A DNA stretch of 64,000 nucleotides from Macrothele yani (Eukaryota > Arthropoda > Arachnida > Araneae > Macrothelidae): positions 165,260,709 through 165,324,708 of the forward strand of contig CM076997.1 of the NCBI GenBank assembly GCA_039090855.1. Direction: 5' to 3'. A program made the translations under genes and the position numbers. Below, piece after piece: positions 10,863 to 22,554 of this stretch (position 1 is its first letter; every line of letters starts with the position of its first letter). The notes under the pieces are model-generated. The model was given only the letters and a program-made list of their open reading frames with translations, was not told the DNA's origin and did no database searches.

Positions 10863-12135
10863 CGTAAAATTAATAATACGGCTTTTAAGCGAAAGTGTTT
10901 AAGTTTTTTATTTTAGATTATTTTTGAACTAATTTTATGTTGGACACAGCGTTGTAATTTTAAAAAGAAATTCAGAGTAATGGTAACATCAAAAGACAGA
11001 AGCACTTCGCTGCGAATTTTTCCGGTGATAAATCTGAAGTGCAATATTTCGCTCTTTCTCTATTGATTCTGAAGTCAGATGCTTTTTATCTTTGACAAAA
11101 GTTTGGAAAAAAGTCATATCCTCCCAGAATGTGTAACTCCCAGAGGGAAATTTATTTTCTGAGTAAGAGATAAAGATAGAAAAGTAAATAAAATTACTTT
11201 CGGTTTGCTATTTATAAACCGTCTTTGAAGTTTCCTTTACTGGCACATAACCAAGTGCCATGAAAAAACGCATCAAACGGATGGAGAAAATTCACCTTCT
11301 TCGATGTAGTTCATCTGACGCTCTCTTTAAACTCGAATCTACGACCATAAGATTGCTAAAAGATCAACGGATGAAAACGTTCCATTAGATGAAATAATAA
11401 TGCAGAGATCGCTAAGGCACGGGGTGACATAACGTTCAAAAGTGCCCATAAGATGGAGCAAGCATGTCTGCAGAAATATCCAATATTTGCTTGCGCACTT
11501 TATGGCCATTCAGCGACATTTAAATGGAAGTTCCTTCATCAGATTTCGAAGGGCTGCTCATGTTTTTGCTAACCCATGAAACAAAAAATAAATCACCGAC
11601 ACTTAGGTGACTTCTAGAGGCAGACGATGTCATGTATTTATAGAAAAAATTTTCGAAACTTTTCGTGGTTCCCTTGAAGTTGTTCTTTAAAGCATGACTT
11701 CGCCTTATTCTTGGATGACCAGTAATTCTGCATTTTGCGCAGTTAAATTATTTTAAAGTGCACCGTTTTATCTTTAAGCGCATGATAATGACCTTCTATG
11801 CGGAAATCACCTTCCGCTCAGAAGATATTCATTAGTTTTCTTCGATAAAGACATTGTAGTCAGAACGTTTAGGTTTTGCTAATTCTGTGAATACCACTAG
11901 TATGAGCATTCAATAATGAGTGCAATACCTTGAAAATAATTAATTTCTGTTCGTCTGATTACTCAAAGTTTAGCATTTACAGCAAGTCTACTTTCTCGAA
12001 CTCCGTTGCCTTGAGCACTTAAAATATCAGCTTTATTAATGACTAGCAGGGTATTTCCCGGGTAAATATTTGTCAAATCACCAAGTTCAGCGGGTGAAAT
12101 TTATGAATGAAAAATATATTCCTGTAATCTTCCCG
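10863..12135. other. Unassigned AT-rich sequence
   Basis: I see no transposon end, RNA gene or convincing exon in this 1.27 kb. Confidence 0.4.
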
Positions 12136-12137
12136 TT

Positions 12138-12660
12138 AATACCAAATTTCATGATTCTAAATTGAGAACTGCAGAACTTTTCACGAAAATTTTGTATGGG
12201 GGTCCCTTGACCCTTCCCTGCTCCGACCCCTTCCAAAAACTGTCCACGGTCTAAGTCAGAGTATCATGAAATAATATACCAAATTTGGTGGTTGTAAATT
12301 GAAAACTGTAGAACGTTTTTACGAAATTTTGTATGGGGGCCCTTTGACCCCCGGGCTCCGACCCCTTCCCAAAACAGTGTACGCTCTAAGTCAGAGTACA
12401 ATGAGATAGTATACCAAATTTGGTGGTTCTAAATTGAAAACTGTAGAAATTTTAACTAAAATAACGAAAATGTTGTATGGGGCCCCCTTGACCCCCCCCC
12501 CTCCGGGCTCCGATCGCTTTCAAAACCCTTCTACGGTCTGAGTTAGAGTACCATGAGATAGTATACCAAATGTGGTGGTTATAAGTTGAAAACTGTAGAT
12601 TTGTATTGCGGACAAACATACAAACAAACAAATATACAAACAAATAAATATACAAACTTT
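12138..12660. repeat. ~140 bp tandem repeat, about 3.5 copies, with CAAA-rich end
   Basis: The phrase ACCAAATTTGGTGGTT(C/G)TAAA recurs at about 12141 (diverged), 12278, 12413 and 12565. Each copy continues with AAAACTGTAGAA, then TATGGGGGCCC-like and CTCCGACCCCTT segments. The array ends in ACAAACAAACAAATATAC repeats at 12610-12660. Such repeated 3' modules ending in a simple repeat are seen at the ends of some non-LTR retroelements, but there is no reverse transcriptase alongside. Confidence 0.75.
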
Positions 12661-13239
12661 CACTTTTATATATATTGATTACCAGATTTTTCTCTCAATT
12701 TTTCTAAGTCTTGAAAATCGCTTCCCAGAGCATAGAAAAACACTTTTTATTGAAGAGTTACTAATTGCTCACTAATTAGTGATATCACTAAATTACCATG
12801 TAAAAGAATATCCCCGATGAGAAATTGTTATATGCTTTGAGAATTTTATGATTCTAATGCCTCTAACTGTTGTATGGTAATGGCGCTTCGACCAAAGACG
12901 AAGTAATAGAAAATATTTACTATTTGCACTTCTGAAAAAACTTTTCGCGTCACCTTCGAAGATACTTACATTCAGTACATAGGGATCTTTTCCTTCAATC
13001 TCATTAATGTTTTCCAAATACCGCATTTTGTACTCGAAAGTTAAACTTTCAAAGTAAGACACCATCATTTCAACGGGGACAGGTTATCCTTCACTTATGT
13101 TACTAAAGCTCGTTGCCATGATGAAAGTCACGAGTCTGCTGCATCCTCATAGGCAGTGGAAGCCACGAAAGAATGCGAACGGCGGTTTTTTCCTTGACTT
13201 GTCACTAAAATCGTTTCTTCTCGGCTCCCTTCTGTCATA

Positions 13240-13390
13240 GATTAATGTTTCATGCACCTAAGCCTTCCTCTACAAATGCTCTATGGAATGGTGAAAACCG
13301 CATCAAAATTCGTCCAGCGATTCTCGAGATTAGCCGGAACAAATAAACAGACGCCTACAGGAGACTTTATTTTATACTATGTATAGATAT
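13240..13390. repeat. Possible retroelement 3'-end fragment
   Basis: The text GGTGAAAACCGCATCAAAATTCG...CCAGCGATTCTCGAG...AAATAAACAGACG...TTTATTTTATACTATGTATAGAT resembles a 3' terminal motif I recall from arthropod non-LTR elements. There is no coding sequence attached, so this is family resemblance only. Confidence 0.3.
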
Positions 13391-13605
13391 TATGTATTCG
13401 TCAAATATAAAACTAAATCAAAAGCCATAACGAATTGAACTTTTTGCAATGTATCTTTAACTCAAGAGTTTCAGGTGTAAATAATTTTCTTCCGGAAATT
13501 AAGATGCAACTGGAACTTAATTTTGCATTTTGCAAACTTTCTCTGAAGCTAATGCATTTACGAGGTAAAGGGGATACACAGTAAGGCTACATCAACGATA
13601 CAGTT

Positions 13606-14480
13606 GGAGAGCCTGGGGTTTGCTTTCGGATTGCGGAGAGTGGTTAGACAAAGACAGCCACTATCTCCAAAATTATTTAACTCTGTATAGGGAGATATTT
13701 TTAGAAATTTAAACTGGGATAAAAAAGTATTAAACAAAAATAGAAGGTACCTAAATCGCTTAAGATTTGCTGATGACGTCATTACAACTAGCAATAGTGG
13801 AATGCAAAATATAAGAGGATCTATGGTTGGAAAGTCTAGAAAAAGCTCAGACAACAAACACAGCAAAAACTAAATACTGTATATGAACAATACATAAAAG
13901 AATTTGATAGAAGGAAAAGAAATCGAAAAAGTAGGTGAATACATTTATTTAAGTCCAGTAATCAGTTTTAAAGAAAGACAAGAAAGAGATATCAATAGAA
14001 GAATTTTCCAAGGTAAGAGCCTTTTGGAGACTTAAAGACTATTTAACCGGTGATCTTCTACTGTGTTTAAAAAGAAAAATCATTAGTGCATGCATTAACA
14101 CCGTATTTGCTCATGGAAGTGAAACGTGGAGTACCACAGAGCGACAATGTGAAAAATAAGAGTATCGGTAGAAAGTTAGGAGAAGAATGTTTGGAATAAC
14201 AATGAGAGACAGAGTTAGAAATGAACTTATAAGAGAAAGAACAGAAGTAATAGATATTATAAAAATAATAAAAGATTCAAAGTGGAGATGAGCTCGACAT
14301 GTTGGAAGGCTGAAAGATGAAAGATGGACCGATTAATAAAATAATCGCAACCGAGAGATGGACAGAGACGAAGAGGCTCCAGAGAAGAAGTTGGAGAAAT
14401 TTAGAGGTGCTAAATGGCAGACTGGGGCTAAGAATGGATGAAGTTGGAAAATACTGGGGGAGACCTATACCCTCTAATGG
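13606..14480 (+). mobile_element. RTE-clade LINE reverse transcriptase relic
   Basis: Read through frameshifts, the + strand gives RQRQPLSPKLFN (RT block B) at about 13640-13675, LNRLRFADDVITT with the catalytic FADD at about 13754-13790, a YIYLSPVIS-like block E near 13940, and the downstream connector region. The order matches the RTE LINE at 39839-41535, but wording differs enough to be another subfamily. The ORF is broken by many stops, and the endonuclease and 5' half are absent. 5' truncation is normal for LINEs. Confidence 0.75.
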
Positions 14481-14489
14481 GTGCCAAAA

Positions 14490-15232
14490 GAAGAAGAAGA
14501 GGAAGAGAAGTTCTGCTGATAATGCACAAAATTAGCGATGATTTCATAAAGCAACCGTGATGATTTGAATTATCCAAATGTCCAGCTATCCACTGATTAA
14601 TCAGTGACACTATGTGATGTGTAAGGAAATTGCAGGCCTCACACGAATGTTAACCATTAGATTCGACCTAATTCGCATTCTCTATCCCCATGACAGCTGT
14701 TTGGTGTTCGTCGATCGAATTTAACTTTCATAGTCTATTATGAGACATACCTGTTTAATATACCTTTAATATTTGGATTCCATTATAAATGTCGTTAAAC
14801 GATAGAATCAGTAACGCGCTTAATATTCCATGCATTGTACAAAGAGATGTTCAAGTATATAATTCATCGAAGATGAATTGCAAGAAAATGTGATAAATAG
14901 ATGCTGTTGAAATTCAAGGATCATGCATCATTTTCCAAGACGATTATTCCCAAGGAAATAAATTCACGGCATTCATTTTACACGGGCATTTATCATCTTC
15001 CGGAAACTTATAAATGAAATTTGTTTTAGTTGGAAATATCAGGAAGAAATGACAAGAGAGAGAAAAAGAAATTTGAGATGACAAATCACGGAACATAAAT
15101 GCAACAAAATTTTGATTTGCGGATTACTCGGTGGTGGAAATGAGGTAACAGCTTAACGATTCAAACTCCACATCACTAAAGCAAAACTACAATTGCAAAG
15201 AAGGCCAAACTGGGCATCTACTCTATAGGCTA
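14490..15232. other. Unassigned AT-rich sequence
   Basis: No feature recognised. Confidence 0.4.
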
Positions 15233-15235
15233 GGG

Positions 15236-15960
15236 CAGGGGTGGTAATCCTGAGGCCTTCTACTAGGTCATTAAGTGCGGCCTTTTGAGTTAATCCGAAT
15301 TCTGCAGAATAAATACGTTTATTTTAAGTAATATGTCTTTGTTCATCTTTTACTATTTTTGTTTTAATCTTAAACTGATAATATTTAATGAAGTATTCAG
15401 TGTAGATTTGCCATATCATTCTGAAGTGCGTTGGCTAACGCTGGGACACGTGTTAGTAAAAATGTTATCTTTGCAAGAAGAGATAGTTAAAATTTATGAA
15501 AAACAGAGTCAGTAATGTGAATTATTGAAAGCCTTCAATAAACATTCTGCATCCCTGTGTGATTTCATGTCAAAGCAAAATGACTTGAATTTCTTTGCAA
15601 AGTAAAACTAAGTCTGTAATATGATATGTGGCAAAAAGTCCAAGCACTTCGAAAAAAGCTCTTTCTTCAAAATTCTTCTTCAAAGGGAAATTTCAGATAA
15701 AAAACTTGCCAAGTTAGCAAAGGCCATTGATGAGCAGGAGGATTCATACGAATAATTTGAAGAATACGCAGCTGTTATAGACTTATTAAATGGAGAATAC
15801 AAAGAAAGGTTCTCTGAATTTCCTGAAGAACTATAGATGGAATTGATTGAGCTCTCAGAAAATGACATTTTCAAATCCTTTTTTGACGCTAAAAAAATCC
15901 AACTGAAATATGGAAAAATGCAATAGAATACTCACGCTTCATCAATATACACTAATATTT
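15236..15960 (+). mobile_element. hAT-type transposase relic (GTF2IRD2/ZBED-like)
   Basis: An in-frame stretch from about 15398 to 15515 reads DLPYHSEVRWLTLGHVL. After a stop it continues LLKAFNKHSASLCDFM, and later AAVIDLLNGEYKERFSEFPEEL and MELIELSENDIFKSFF (about 15765-15885). This is the order of the C-terminal hAT transposase region also found in the domesticated GTF2IRD2 and ZBED proteins. The upstream CAGGGGTGG at 15236 could be a hAT-style terminal repeat, which would imply a large internal deletion. Stops at about 15513, 15753 and 15833 make it non-functional. Confidence 0.65.
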
Positions 15961-16205
15961 CCTTTTTGATTTTCAACCACTAATTGCAAAGAATCTAGAT
16001 TTTCCTACCTAACCCAAATCAAGACACCCTTAAGGTCACAAATGACGGATACCCATCTAGAGGATCAGTCAATAGTGCGGACGTCCATGTTGCAACCAAA
16101 TATTCAAATGCCTTCCAACAAAAAGCAGTCACAACAAAGTCACTAAGAGGCTAGTTAACTTTAGAATTAACATTTTCTTTTCAGTTTATTACACTCTTCG
16201 CCAAA
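15961..16205. other. Unassigned spacer
   Basis: Nothing recognised between the hAT relic and the next Tc1 element. Confidence 0.4.
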
Positions 16206-16209
16206 GTAA

Positions 16210-17455
16210 TAGTTGCACCCAGAAGGAAGCAGCCGACAGGAAATAAACTTGGTGGGGAGGTTTGACATCATGAGACATGCAAATGATTCAAGCATCACGC
16301 TCGGCCACACATGTGACTCCAGCAAGGAGGAGTCGTTGCGCTGTAACGGACCGACTATATATGGTTGTCCCGGTGAGCGCGCTTGCCATTCTAACTCGTG
16401 CCGTTGTATTGGGTGCATCCTTTGCAATTGAATTATACGTCGGAATAAAGTTTGGAAGCAATTCGAGCTGTTGAAAGAGTTCGAGAGGGGCCGAATCGAC
16501 GGGCTCCTAGAAGCGGTTTGGTTTTATCGCCATATTGCACGCAATACCGGTCGTGCGGATATCACCATAGCACGCTGTTGGTTAAAGAAGATAGAACAAG
16601 GCACGCAGCTGCGACAGGAAGGGTCTGGGAGACCTAGACGAACCACAGAGAGAGAGGACCAACGGGTTGTCCAACATGCAGGGAGTGACCCAACAGCCAC
16701 GATTGTAAATATTTAGCTAGTATTGGTGACCTCCATGCATCATCCGATTAGTGCCAACACCATTGGAAGACTGCTGAACGAGTTAGGATTACACGTATGC
16801 AGACCGTTACGATGACTGCACTTAACACCATTGCATCGTCGCTAAAGACGGCAATTGTGTCACACCAGACTGTCACGGGGCCACTCAGAATGGCAGCTGG
16901 TGATCTTCAGTGACGAATCCCGCTTTTGTCTTGGATTAGATGACCACGAATCCGTGTGTGGAGGCACCGTGGTTAGCTCCAAGAAGAACGGCTTACTGTA
17001 GAGCGCCGCACTTCTAGAAAGCCTGGTATCATGGTGTGGTGTGCAATTGCATACGATTCCAGATCACCTTTGGTTTTCGTTACCGGCACTTTGATAGCCC
17101 AACGTTTTGTTACTGAGGTCGTGCAACCAGTGGCCTTATCTTTTCTGAACGCTCAGTCCAGTGCGATTTCCAACAGGACAACGCTCGTCCGCATACTGCT
17201 GCTGTCTCTAGAGCTTGCCTTCAAGGCACTGACACTCGGCCATGGACAGTCGCATCGCCAGACATATCGCCGATTGAAAATATGTAGGATGCTATTGGAC
17301 GCAATATCCAGAACTCCACCTCTACCGCACAATCCCCAGGAACTGCGTGAGAAGATAAAAGCTACATGCGATATCCTATCGACGAATACCATTACAAACC
17401 TGTACAATTCCTTGCCGGAGACGCCTGGCATGTTGTGTGAGCAAACATAACGACC
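16210..17455 (+). mobile_element. Tcb1-type Tc1 transposase, decayed
   Basis: Transposase on the + strand: an HTH region from about 16468 (KEFERGRIDGLLEA), PRRTTEREDQRVV, then after stops LVIFSDESRFCL (first catalytic aspartate, about 16895-16935), MVWCAIAYDSRSPLVFV (17031 on), FQQDNARPHTAAV (second aspartate, about 17165-17205) and SPDISPIENM followed by TAG in place of the usual tryptophan (about 17260-17290). The protein end LREKIKATCDILSTNTITNL reaches 17450. The DDE residues are all still present; inactivation comes from nonsense and frameshift changes. Terminal repeats were not identified. The upstream leader shares 'CATGCAAATGATT' style text with the Tc1 at 29445. Confidence 0.85.
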
Positions 17456-17631
17456 CGAGCCCATACTGAATGACACTGCTTATTGGTGTATAGCTCAGCA
17501 AATATTGCACTTATCAGTCTCAATGTTCAATTATTTATTGTTCCACGTAACATTTACCTTCCTCCCGAATAGCATTGCAACCGGCGCGTTCTTCTGAGTG
17601 CAACTGTTTTTGTTTTTATGATAAGCGTAGT

Positions 17632-17703
17632 ACTTTTGTCAATATAGTGCGCTTCAAAATACACAAAAAAGTTAATTTTGAAGTGCGCTATATTGACAAA
17701 AGT
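17632..17703. repeat. Perfect 29 bp palindrome over a Tc1 end
   Basis: Arm 17632-17660 is the exact reverse complement of 17675-17703 (loop 14 nt). The right arm contains the left terminal repeat of the Tc1 at 17686-18921, so the left arm is an inverted copy of that end plus its flank. Confidence 0.9.
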
Positions 17704-18921
17704 CACAGGACACCTAGAAGAGAAACACAACATAGCATTTATTGGCATACATTAGTAGGGTGTCGGTCCACGTTTAGCCTTAATGCATGCACTGACCCTT
17801 CGAGACATGCGTTCGACAAAGTTTTGGAAAACAGCGAAAGGTATGCGCTTCCATTCAGTACATAATGCTTCCGCTAACTGTTGCTTAGTAATAGGCCTTG
17901 GTTCCAAACTTCTTATGCGCCGCTCTAATTCATCTCATAGGTGCTCTATGGGGATTACGATCAGGACTTTGTGTGCTGGCCAGTCCACACACGATACGGA
18001 ATTACCGTCAAATCACGCCTAACAGTGCTTGCTTTTTGGCTCGGTGCATTATCCTGCTGGTAACAACAATTCTAGGTTCCATAGTATTGCCACAGAGTTG
18101 GTCGGGCATAATTGTCCAAAATATCGAGGTACATGTCCTGGTTAAAAGGTTTGTGCAGGATAACCTATGGGCTAGGACCATACCACGAAAAACACCCCCA
18201 CACGAGTACACTGCTAGCTCTAAACGTGACCGTACGAAGAGTACACTGTGGTAAATAGCGTTCCGCCGGCTACCGCCATAACCACACACGGCCATCAGAC
18301 TGATGGATTGTGTATCTGGATTCATTAGTCCATAGGACCCGTTTCCATTTATCTACGGTCCACGATAAATGTTCCTTATACCATGCTAAAGGAAGAGTAG
18401 CATTCCGAGTGGAGATAAAATGCTTATGAGCAGCCTCACGGCCAGGGTAACCCATAGAATGAAGTTCTCTGCGAATAGTAGGTGTACATACCGAGGCTCC
18501 AGCATTTTTACTCAGATGTACATTGAGGTACTGTGCAGTACTCCGCCGATGAGCTGAAACGACTGTCCTGAGGCTTCGACGTCCTCTACCTCAAATTTTC
18601 TTTGGTCTGCCGCTACGGTTTGGTGATTCAGGCACGCCATGTGTCTTCCACTTGTTCGGTACATCCAATACATTTGACGTGGGTATGTTTAAACGCAAGT
18701 TGGTTTCCCTTATTGACAACCCTCTAATATAACACCTAACAATATTTCCTTTCTCAAAGTCAGTTCGGTGACATTTTCACTCAACCTCACAGTGCGACAT
18801 GACCGCGGTCAGCCGCAGGCTGGTTTTTGCACTATTTGCAGCTGTACTGTGCATCTTAACAACGCAGGGGAAACATTAATTTGCTTTTGAAGGGGTGTCC
18901 GGTGACTTTTTTAATATAGTG
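17686..18921 (-). mobile_element. Complete-length but dead Tc1-like transposon
   Basis: Terminal repeats face each other: CGCTATATTGACAAAAGTCA at the left and its counterpart ending ATATAGTG at 18921, followed by TA. The minus-strand transposase includes GRPKKI after the HTH (about 18590), HSMGYPGREAAHKHF (about 18400-18460), LWTNESRYTIH where the first catalytic aspartate has become asparagine, YQQDNAP (second aspartate, about 18050), and PIEHL followed by a stop in place of tryptophan (about 17930-17960). Length about 1.24 kb is normal for Tc1. The left outermost bases and TA are altered by the palindrome that overlaps them. Confidence 0.85.
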
Positions 18922-19066
18922 TATATTTATCTGAAGTTTCTTGAGTGCTGCCTTTATAGATTACTGATAACTTAATCTGCCTTCTAACATGAAAATGTTC
19001 CCCACCTCTGGGGTAGGAACTACATGCGCAGAAAATATCTCAGACGTCACATCATGAGAACAAATA

Positions 19067-20285
19067 CACTATCTATCAACAAGTAATTGGACACCTGTGA
19101 TAGCAAAGGAAAACGAAGTTTATTCACCTTCAATAGTTGGTGGAGCCTCCACGAGCGGCGATTACAGCTGCGATCGCCCGGGGCATACTCTTAGCCAGAC
19201 GTTGTACGACGGCTAGCGGCATTTTCTTCCAATCGGCTTGGAGAAGACAGTTAAGTTCCTTCACCGATTTCGGACGGTGGGGGCACCCCTTAAGTCGACG
19301 CTCCAACTCGTCCCTGAGGTGCTCGATAGGGTTAAGGTCCGGGCTATGCGCAGGCCAGTCCATTCGATTAACCCCATTGTCACCATACCAAGCCATAGTG
19401 GACCTCGCAACATGTCAGGTGGCATTGGTATCCTGAAAGTAACATGAGTCCACCCCGTAAAACTGCCACAACGTTGGAAGCGCATGGTCATCCAAAATGG
19501 CGCAGTAGGTCTAGGCGTTGAGTCTACCAGGAATTGCGACCAAGGGTCCCGTGCCATACCAGGAGAAAAACACCCATAGCAAAATTCCACCGGCTCCGAA
19601 CTTCACAGTTGGCACAATACATTCCGGAAGGAGGCGTTCTCTAGGCAGACGCCAAACCGAGACCCTGCCATCCGAACGGAAGAGGGTGAACCTTGATTCG
19701 TCGCTCCAGAGAACCTGTTTCCACTGTTCAGCGGTCCACTGTCGACGTTCTTCGCACCACGTTAGCCGAGCAGCGCTATTGGACTTGGTGATCAAAGGCT
19801 TGTGGGCGGCAGCACGTCCATGATAACCGAGCAGATCAGCTTCCTTACGGATGGTATTCATCGAACAAACACTCCCGGATGCATGTTGAAACTCCCTGCA
19901 GATGTGGCTAATCGATTTTGTGGGGTTCTTCCGAATTTCTCTGGCCAGCACCCGTCGGTCTCTAACTCCCAGTTTTGTGGGTCTGCCGGGTTGGGGCACA
20001 TCCCGACAGTCACCTCTCATCTTCCACTTGCCAATCACTTAGGCCACTGTCGATTTTGGGTACTTTAACTCGCTGGATATGTCACGTATAGATCGGCCAT
20101 TTCTTTGATACCGGACGATTACAGCTTTCTCGAAATCAGAGAGCTCCGAAGTGCGTGGCATCTTGCATGCGACTGGTTGCGTTGTTGCTTCCCACACGAT
20201 AATTAACGGCGGCGGCAGTGACGTGTATCAGGATCGCAGATATCGTCGATTGCAGGGGTGTCCAATTACTTGTTGGTAGATAGTG
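19067..20285 (-). mobile_element. Full-length Tc1-like transposon, family T1, with three stops
   Basis: It is flanked by TA (19065-19066 and 20286-20287), with terminal repeats CACTATCTATCAACAAGTAA and their reverse complement. The minus-strand transposase starts at 20161 (MPRTSELSDFEKAVIV), is interrupted by TAA at 20039-20041 (codon 41) and then runs open from 20038 to 19511 through PGRPTKLGVRD, the first catalytic aspartate in LWSDESRFTL and [14 protein letters not shown] follows, then a TGA in what should be the NATCHVAR motif. The C-terminal part (19396-19130, same frame) has the glutamate in HSPDLNPIEHLRDEL. There are no frameshifts: the whole gene is one frame with three nonsense codons. 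The codon-41 stop is shared with the copy at 7277. Confidence 0.93.
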
Positions 20286-20287
20286 TA

Positions 20288-20680
20288 TATAATTTCATGT
20301 AAGTCAGAGCAAAGTGATTCTGTCACTGGTACGTCTATAAAAATTACAAGATATATATTCCTCTGTACGACGAGTGTTCGTGAGAACGAAAATCCAAACA
20401 CTAGTACGTTATTAAAAATTTCTATTCCACTGTGTGAGAATTGAAAGTACAGAAAGCAATTCAGGAAGTGTAAAAAATAAGTTGTGTGAATTCACGGAAA
20501 GTTTCTGAGAATAATGTGCAGCACAGTTGCCGGTAACTATCCGCCTTTTAACGAAGTTCCCGTTTTTTTTTATTTCCCTATTTTCGCAGATTTTTCGTAG
20601 ATAGTAATTCCGTAAATTTCAGGGAATTCAGTTTCAAGTTTTCCGGTGTTGATGCAGATAAACCGAAAAGGCTGAATGAA
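20288..20680. other. Unassigned AT-rich sequence
   Basis: No feature recognised. Confidence 0.4.
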
Positions 20681-20681
20681 T

Positions 20682-20812
20682 TTTACAGCCCGTAAGCGAT
20701 GGAATCCTTCGTGCCAGCAGCTAAGATCGAACTCAGGTCGTTTATGTTAGAAACCGCGGGTCTTAATCACTCAGCCAGAACGTTTTCGGCATCGCACTCA
20801 CGTTCGAGGTAA
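20682..20812 (-). mobile_element. tRNA-like SINE relic of another family
   Basis: On the minus strand CTGGCTGAGTGATTAAGACC resembles a tRNA A-box region and GAGTTCGATCTTAG a B box, at a tRNA-like spacing. Neither end is defined and it differs from families S1-S3. Confidence 0.4.
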
Positions 20813-20974
20813 AAACCTATTGCGCGATGATGAATTTTTATTTCTCCATTAATGAAACTGACTAAATCATTTTATGTTGTGTTGGAGTTTTTTTTCATAC
20901 TCTTGTAATATTTTTTGTAGCAGTACTTATCATAAATTAAGTGTGAATATACACTGCTGGACAATTGCTAATTG

Positions 20975-21041
20975 CCACACTTACTTTTTTATGCGCTATA
21001 TATCATAAACGGCTATATAGCGCATAAAAAAGTAAGTGTGG
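20975..21041. repeat. Perfect palindrome just inside the T2 copy 1 left end
   Basis: Arm 20975-21002 is the exact reverse complement of 21014-21041 (loop 11 nt). The right arm is normal element sequence shared with copy 2; the left arm replaces sequence that copy 2 retains. Confidence 0.95.
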
Positions 21042-21308
21042 TTGGCTGCCAAGTTAAATGAAATAATGTCAGAATGCCAGGACATTACAAGAAAGACAAT
21101 TTATTGTGCTCTGAAATCCAGAAGGCTTTGGAACGTGTTCAAGGGACAAACAGGCCATTTTGTGCAGAATACGTAAACGTGAAAAAAATGCAATTACCGA
21201 ACGCAGGCGTTCCAGCGTAAGATGTCAATACGGGATATGGCCACCTTGGAGGGCGATGCAAGATTCCACACGTCGTGTCATGCTTTGAACAACATTATCA
21301 AGCAGCTG

Positions 21309-22256
21309 TTAGGGTAATTTATCCCATTCCTCTGTCAGTGCACGGATGAGGGTGTCCTTGTTTATTGGAGGGCATTGGCGACCAGCACGACTCCTCCCCA
21401 AAGCATCCCACACATTTTCAATGGAATTCAGATCTGGAGAACGTGCTGGCCATACGAGGCGTTGAATATCCTCGCTCTTAAGACACTCCTGGACAGCGAC
21501 TATTCGATGACATGTTGCGTTGTCGTCCATGAAAATGAATTTATCACCGACAGCACCACGGAACATGCGAACATGAGGTAGCAGAACATCATTAATGTAT
21601 CGTTGGCCAGTCATAGTCCCAGTTGGAAGCACACAGAGGGACGTACGGCCATTAATCATGATGCCAGCCCATACCATGACACTACATGTCGGATATCGGT
21701 CCCTTTCCTGCATGTTTGCTGGACAATATGCAGTACCTCTATCACGCCAGACCAGTTGTCGTCGACAATCAGACGATAGACTGTATCTACTCTCATCTGA
21801 GAAGAGGACAGCAGACCAGTCGTTATCATTCCAATTGCGATGTTTATGGCACCATTGCAAACGGGCGGTGCGGTGACATCTGGACAATGGGATGCACACA
21901 ACAGGACGGCGGGCGTATAGTCCTCCTTCATGCAAACGTCTGGCGACAGTTGTTCGGGAGATTTGCTTCCCAGTGGCAGCCATAAACTGATTTGCTACCA
22001 CACTAGCTGTGCTGCGCTGGTGTCTTTTTGTTGATAGCACTATGTACCGATCTTCTGCAGGTGTCGTACTGCGAACAAGACTTCCCCCGTGACGTTTGCT
22101 ACACTCTCCATTTGTTTGAAATGATTTCCAAAGCCTTGAAACAACACTGTGGCTGACGTAGAACTCCCTGGCAACATCTGTTATTTTTCGCCCTTCTTCA
22201 ATCTTGCCAATAATACGGCCACGCGTAAAATCATCTAGTTGATGTCGGGAAGACAT
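21309..22256 (-). pseudogene. Tc1-like transposase, nearly intact, truncated by one stop
   Basis: I start the protein at 22256 (MSSRHQLDDFTRGRIIGKI) because it matches the usual Tc1 start; the frame is open for 51 more codons upstream in both copies, but that part looks like leader. An HTH occupies roughly residues 8-50. The catalytic residues are present: aspartate in LFSDESRYSL, aspartate in FMDDNATCHR and, 34 residues later, glutamate in SPDLNSIENVWDAL, the Tc1 DD34E signature. The frame ends after EEWDKLP at a TAA where copy 2 reads CAA, losing the last 28 residues (QLLDNVVQSM...HIPY). By eye there are about 36 amino-acid differences from copy 2 over the 366 residues both frames share (51 leader codons included). 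The role of the intact protein would be cut-and-paste transposition at TA sites. Confidence 0.92.
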
Positions 22257-22554
22257 ACTGAAAATTGCAAGTTCGTCAATTGATTCTTTCCCTTTCAACT
22301 TTGCGTTTGAACAACAACGGTCAATACGCGTCAAATCCTTTATATCTCTTAACAGCGCTATGACGTCACGAACAAGTTCGGCAATCCAAAATTTGCATAC
22401 GCACAACACGTCTTACTGTATCCCGCACTTATGCTAATTTCCACATTTTCCTGCCTTCCATTTTATGGTTGCTATCGTTGCTATTGTCATCCGTCCTTAG
22501 CAATTGTCCGGCAGTGTATATCAAATACGTGGAGATAATGCAAATGGACAATGT

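Larger units (their letters stand above)
20952..22516 (-). mobile_element. Tc1-like transposon, family T2, copy 1
   Basis: Flanked by TA at 20950-20951 and 22517-22518. The terminal repeats are CACTGCTGGACAATTGCTAA (left) and the reverse complement of CACTGCCGGACAATTGCTAA (right). It contains one transposase gene on the minus strand. It aligns end to end with copy 2 at 54661-56198. The main structural difference is just inside the left end, where copy 1 has a perfect hairpin instead of the GGACGGATGAT seen in copy 2. Confidence 0.97.

Noticed and set aside
15236..15960. Host GTF2IRD2-like gene
   Set aside because: Similarity is confined to the hAT-derived region, with several stops; a hAT relic is simpler.
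21375..21985. Plus-strand ORFs across the T2 transposon
   Set aside because: They are antisense shadows of the transposase frame; the same happens at 54842-55528.
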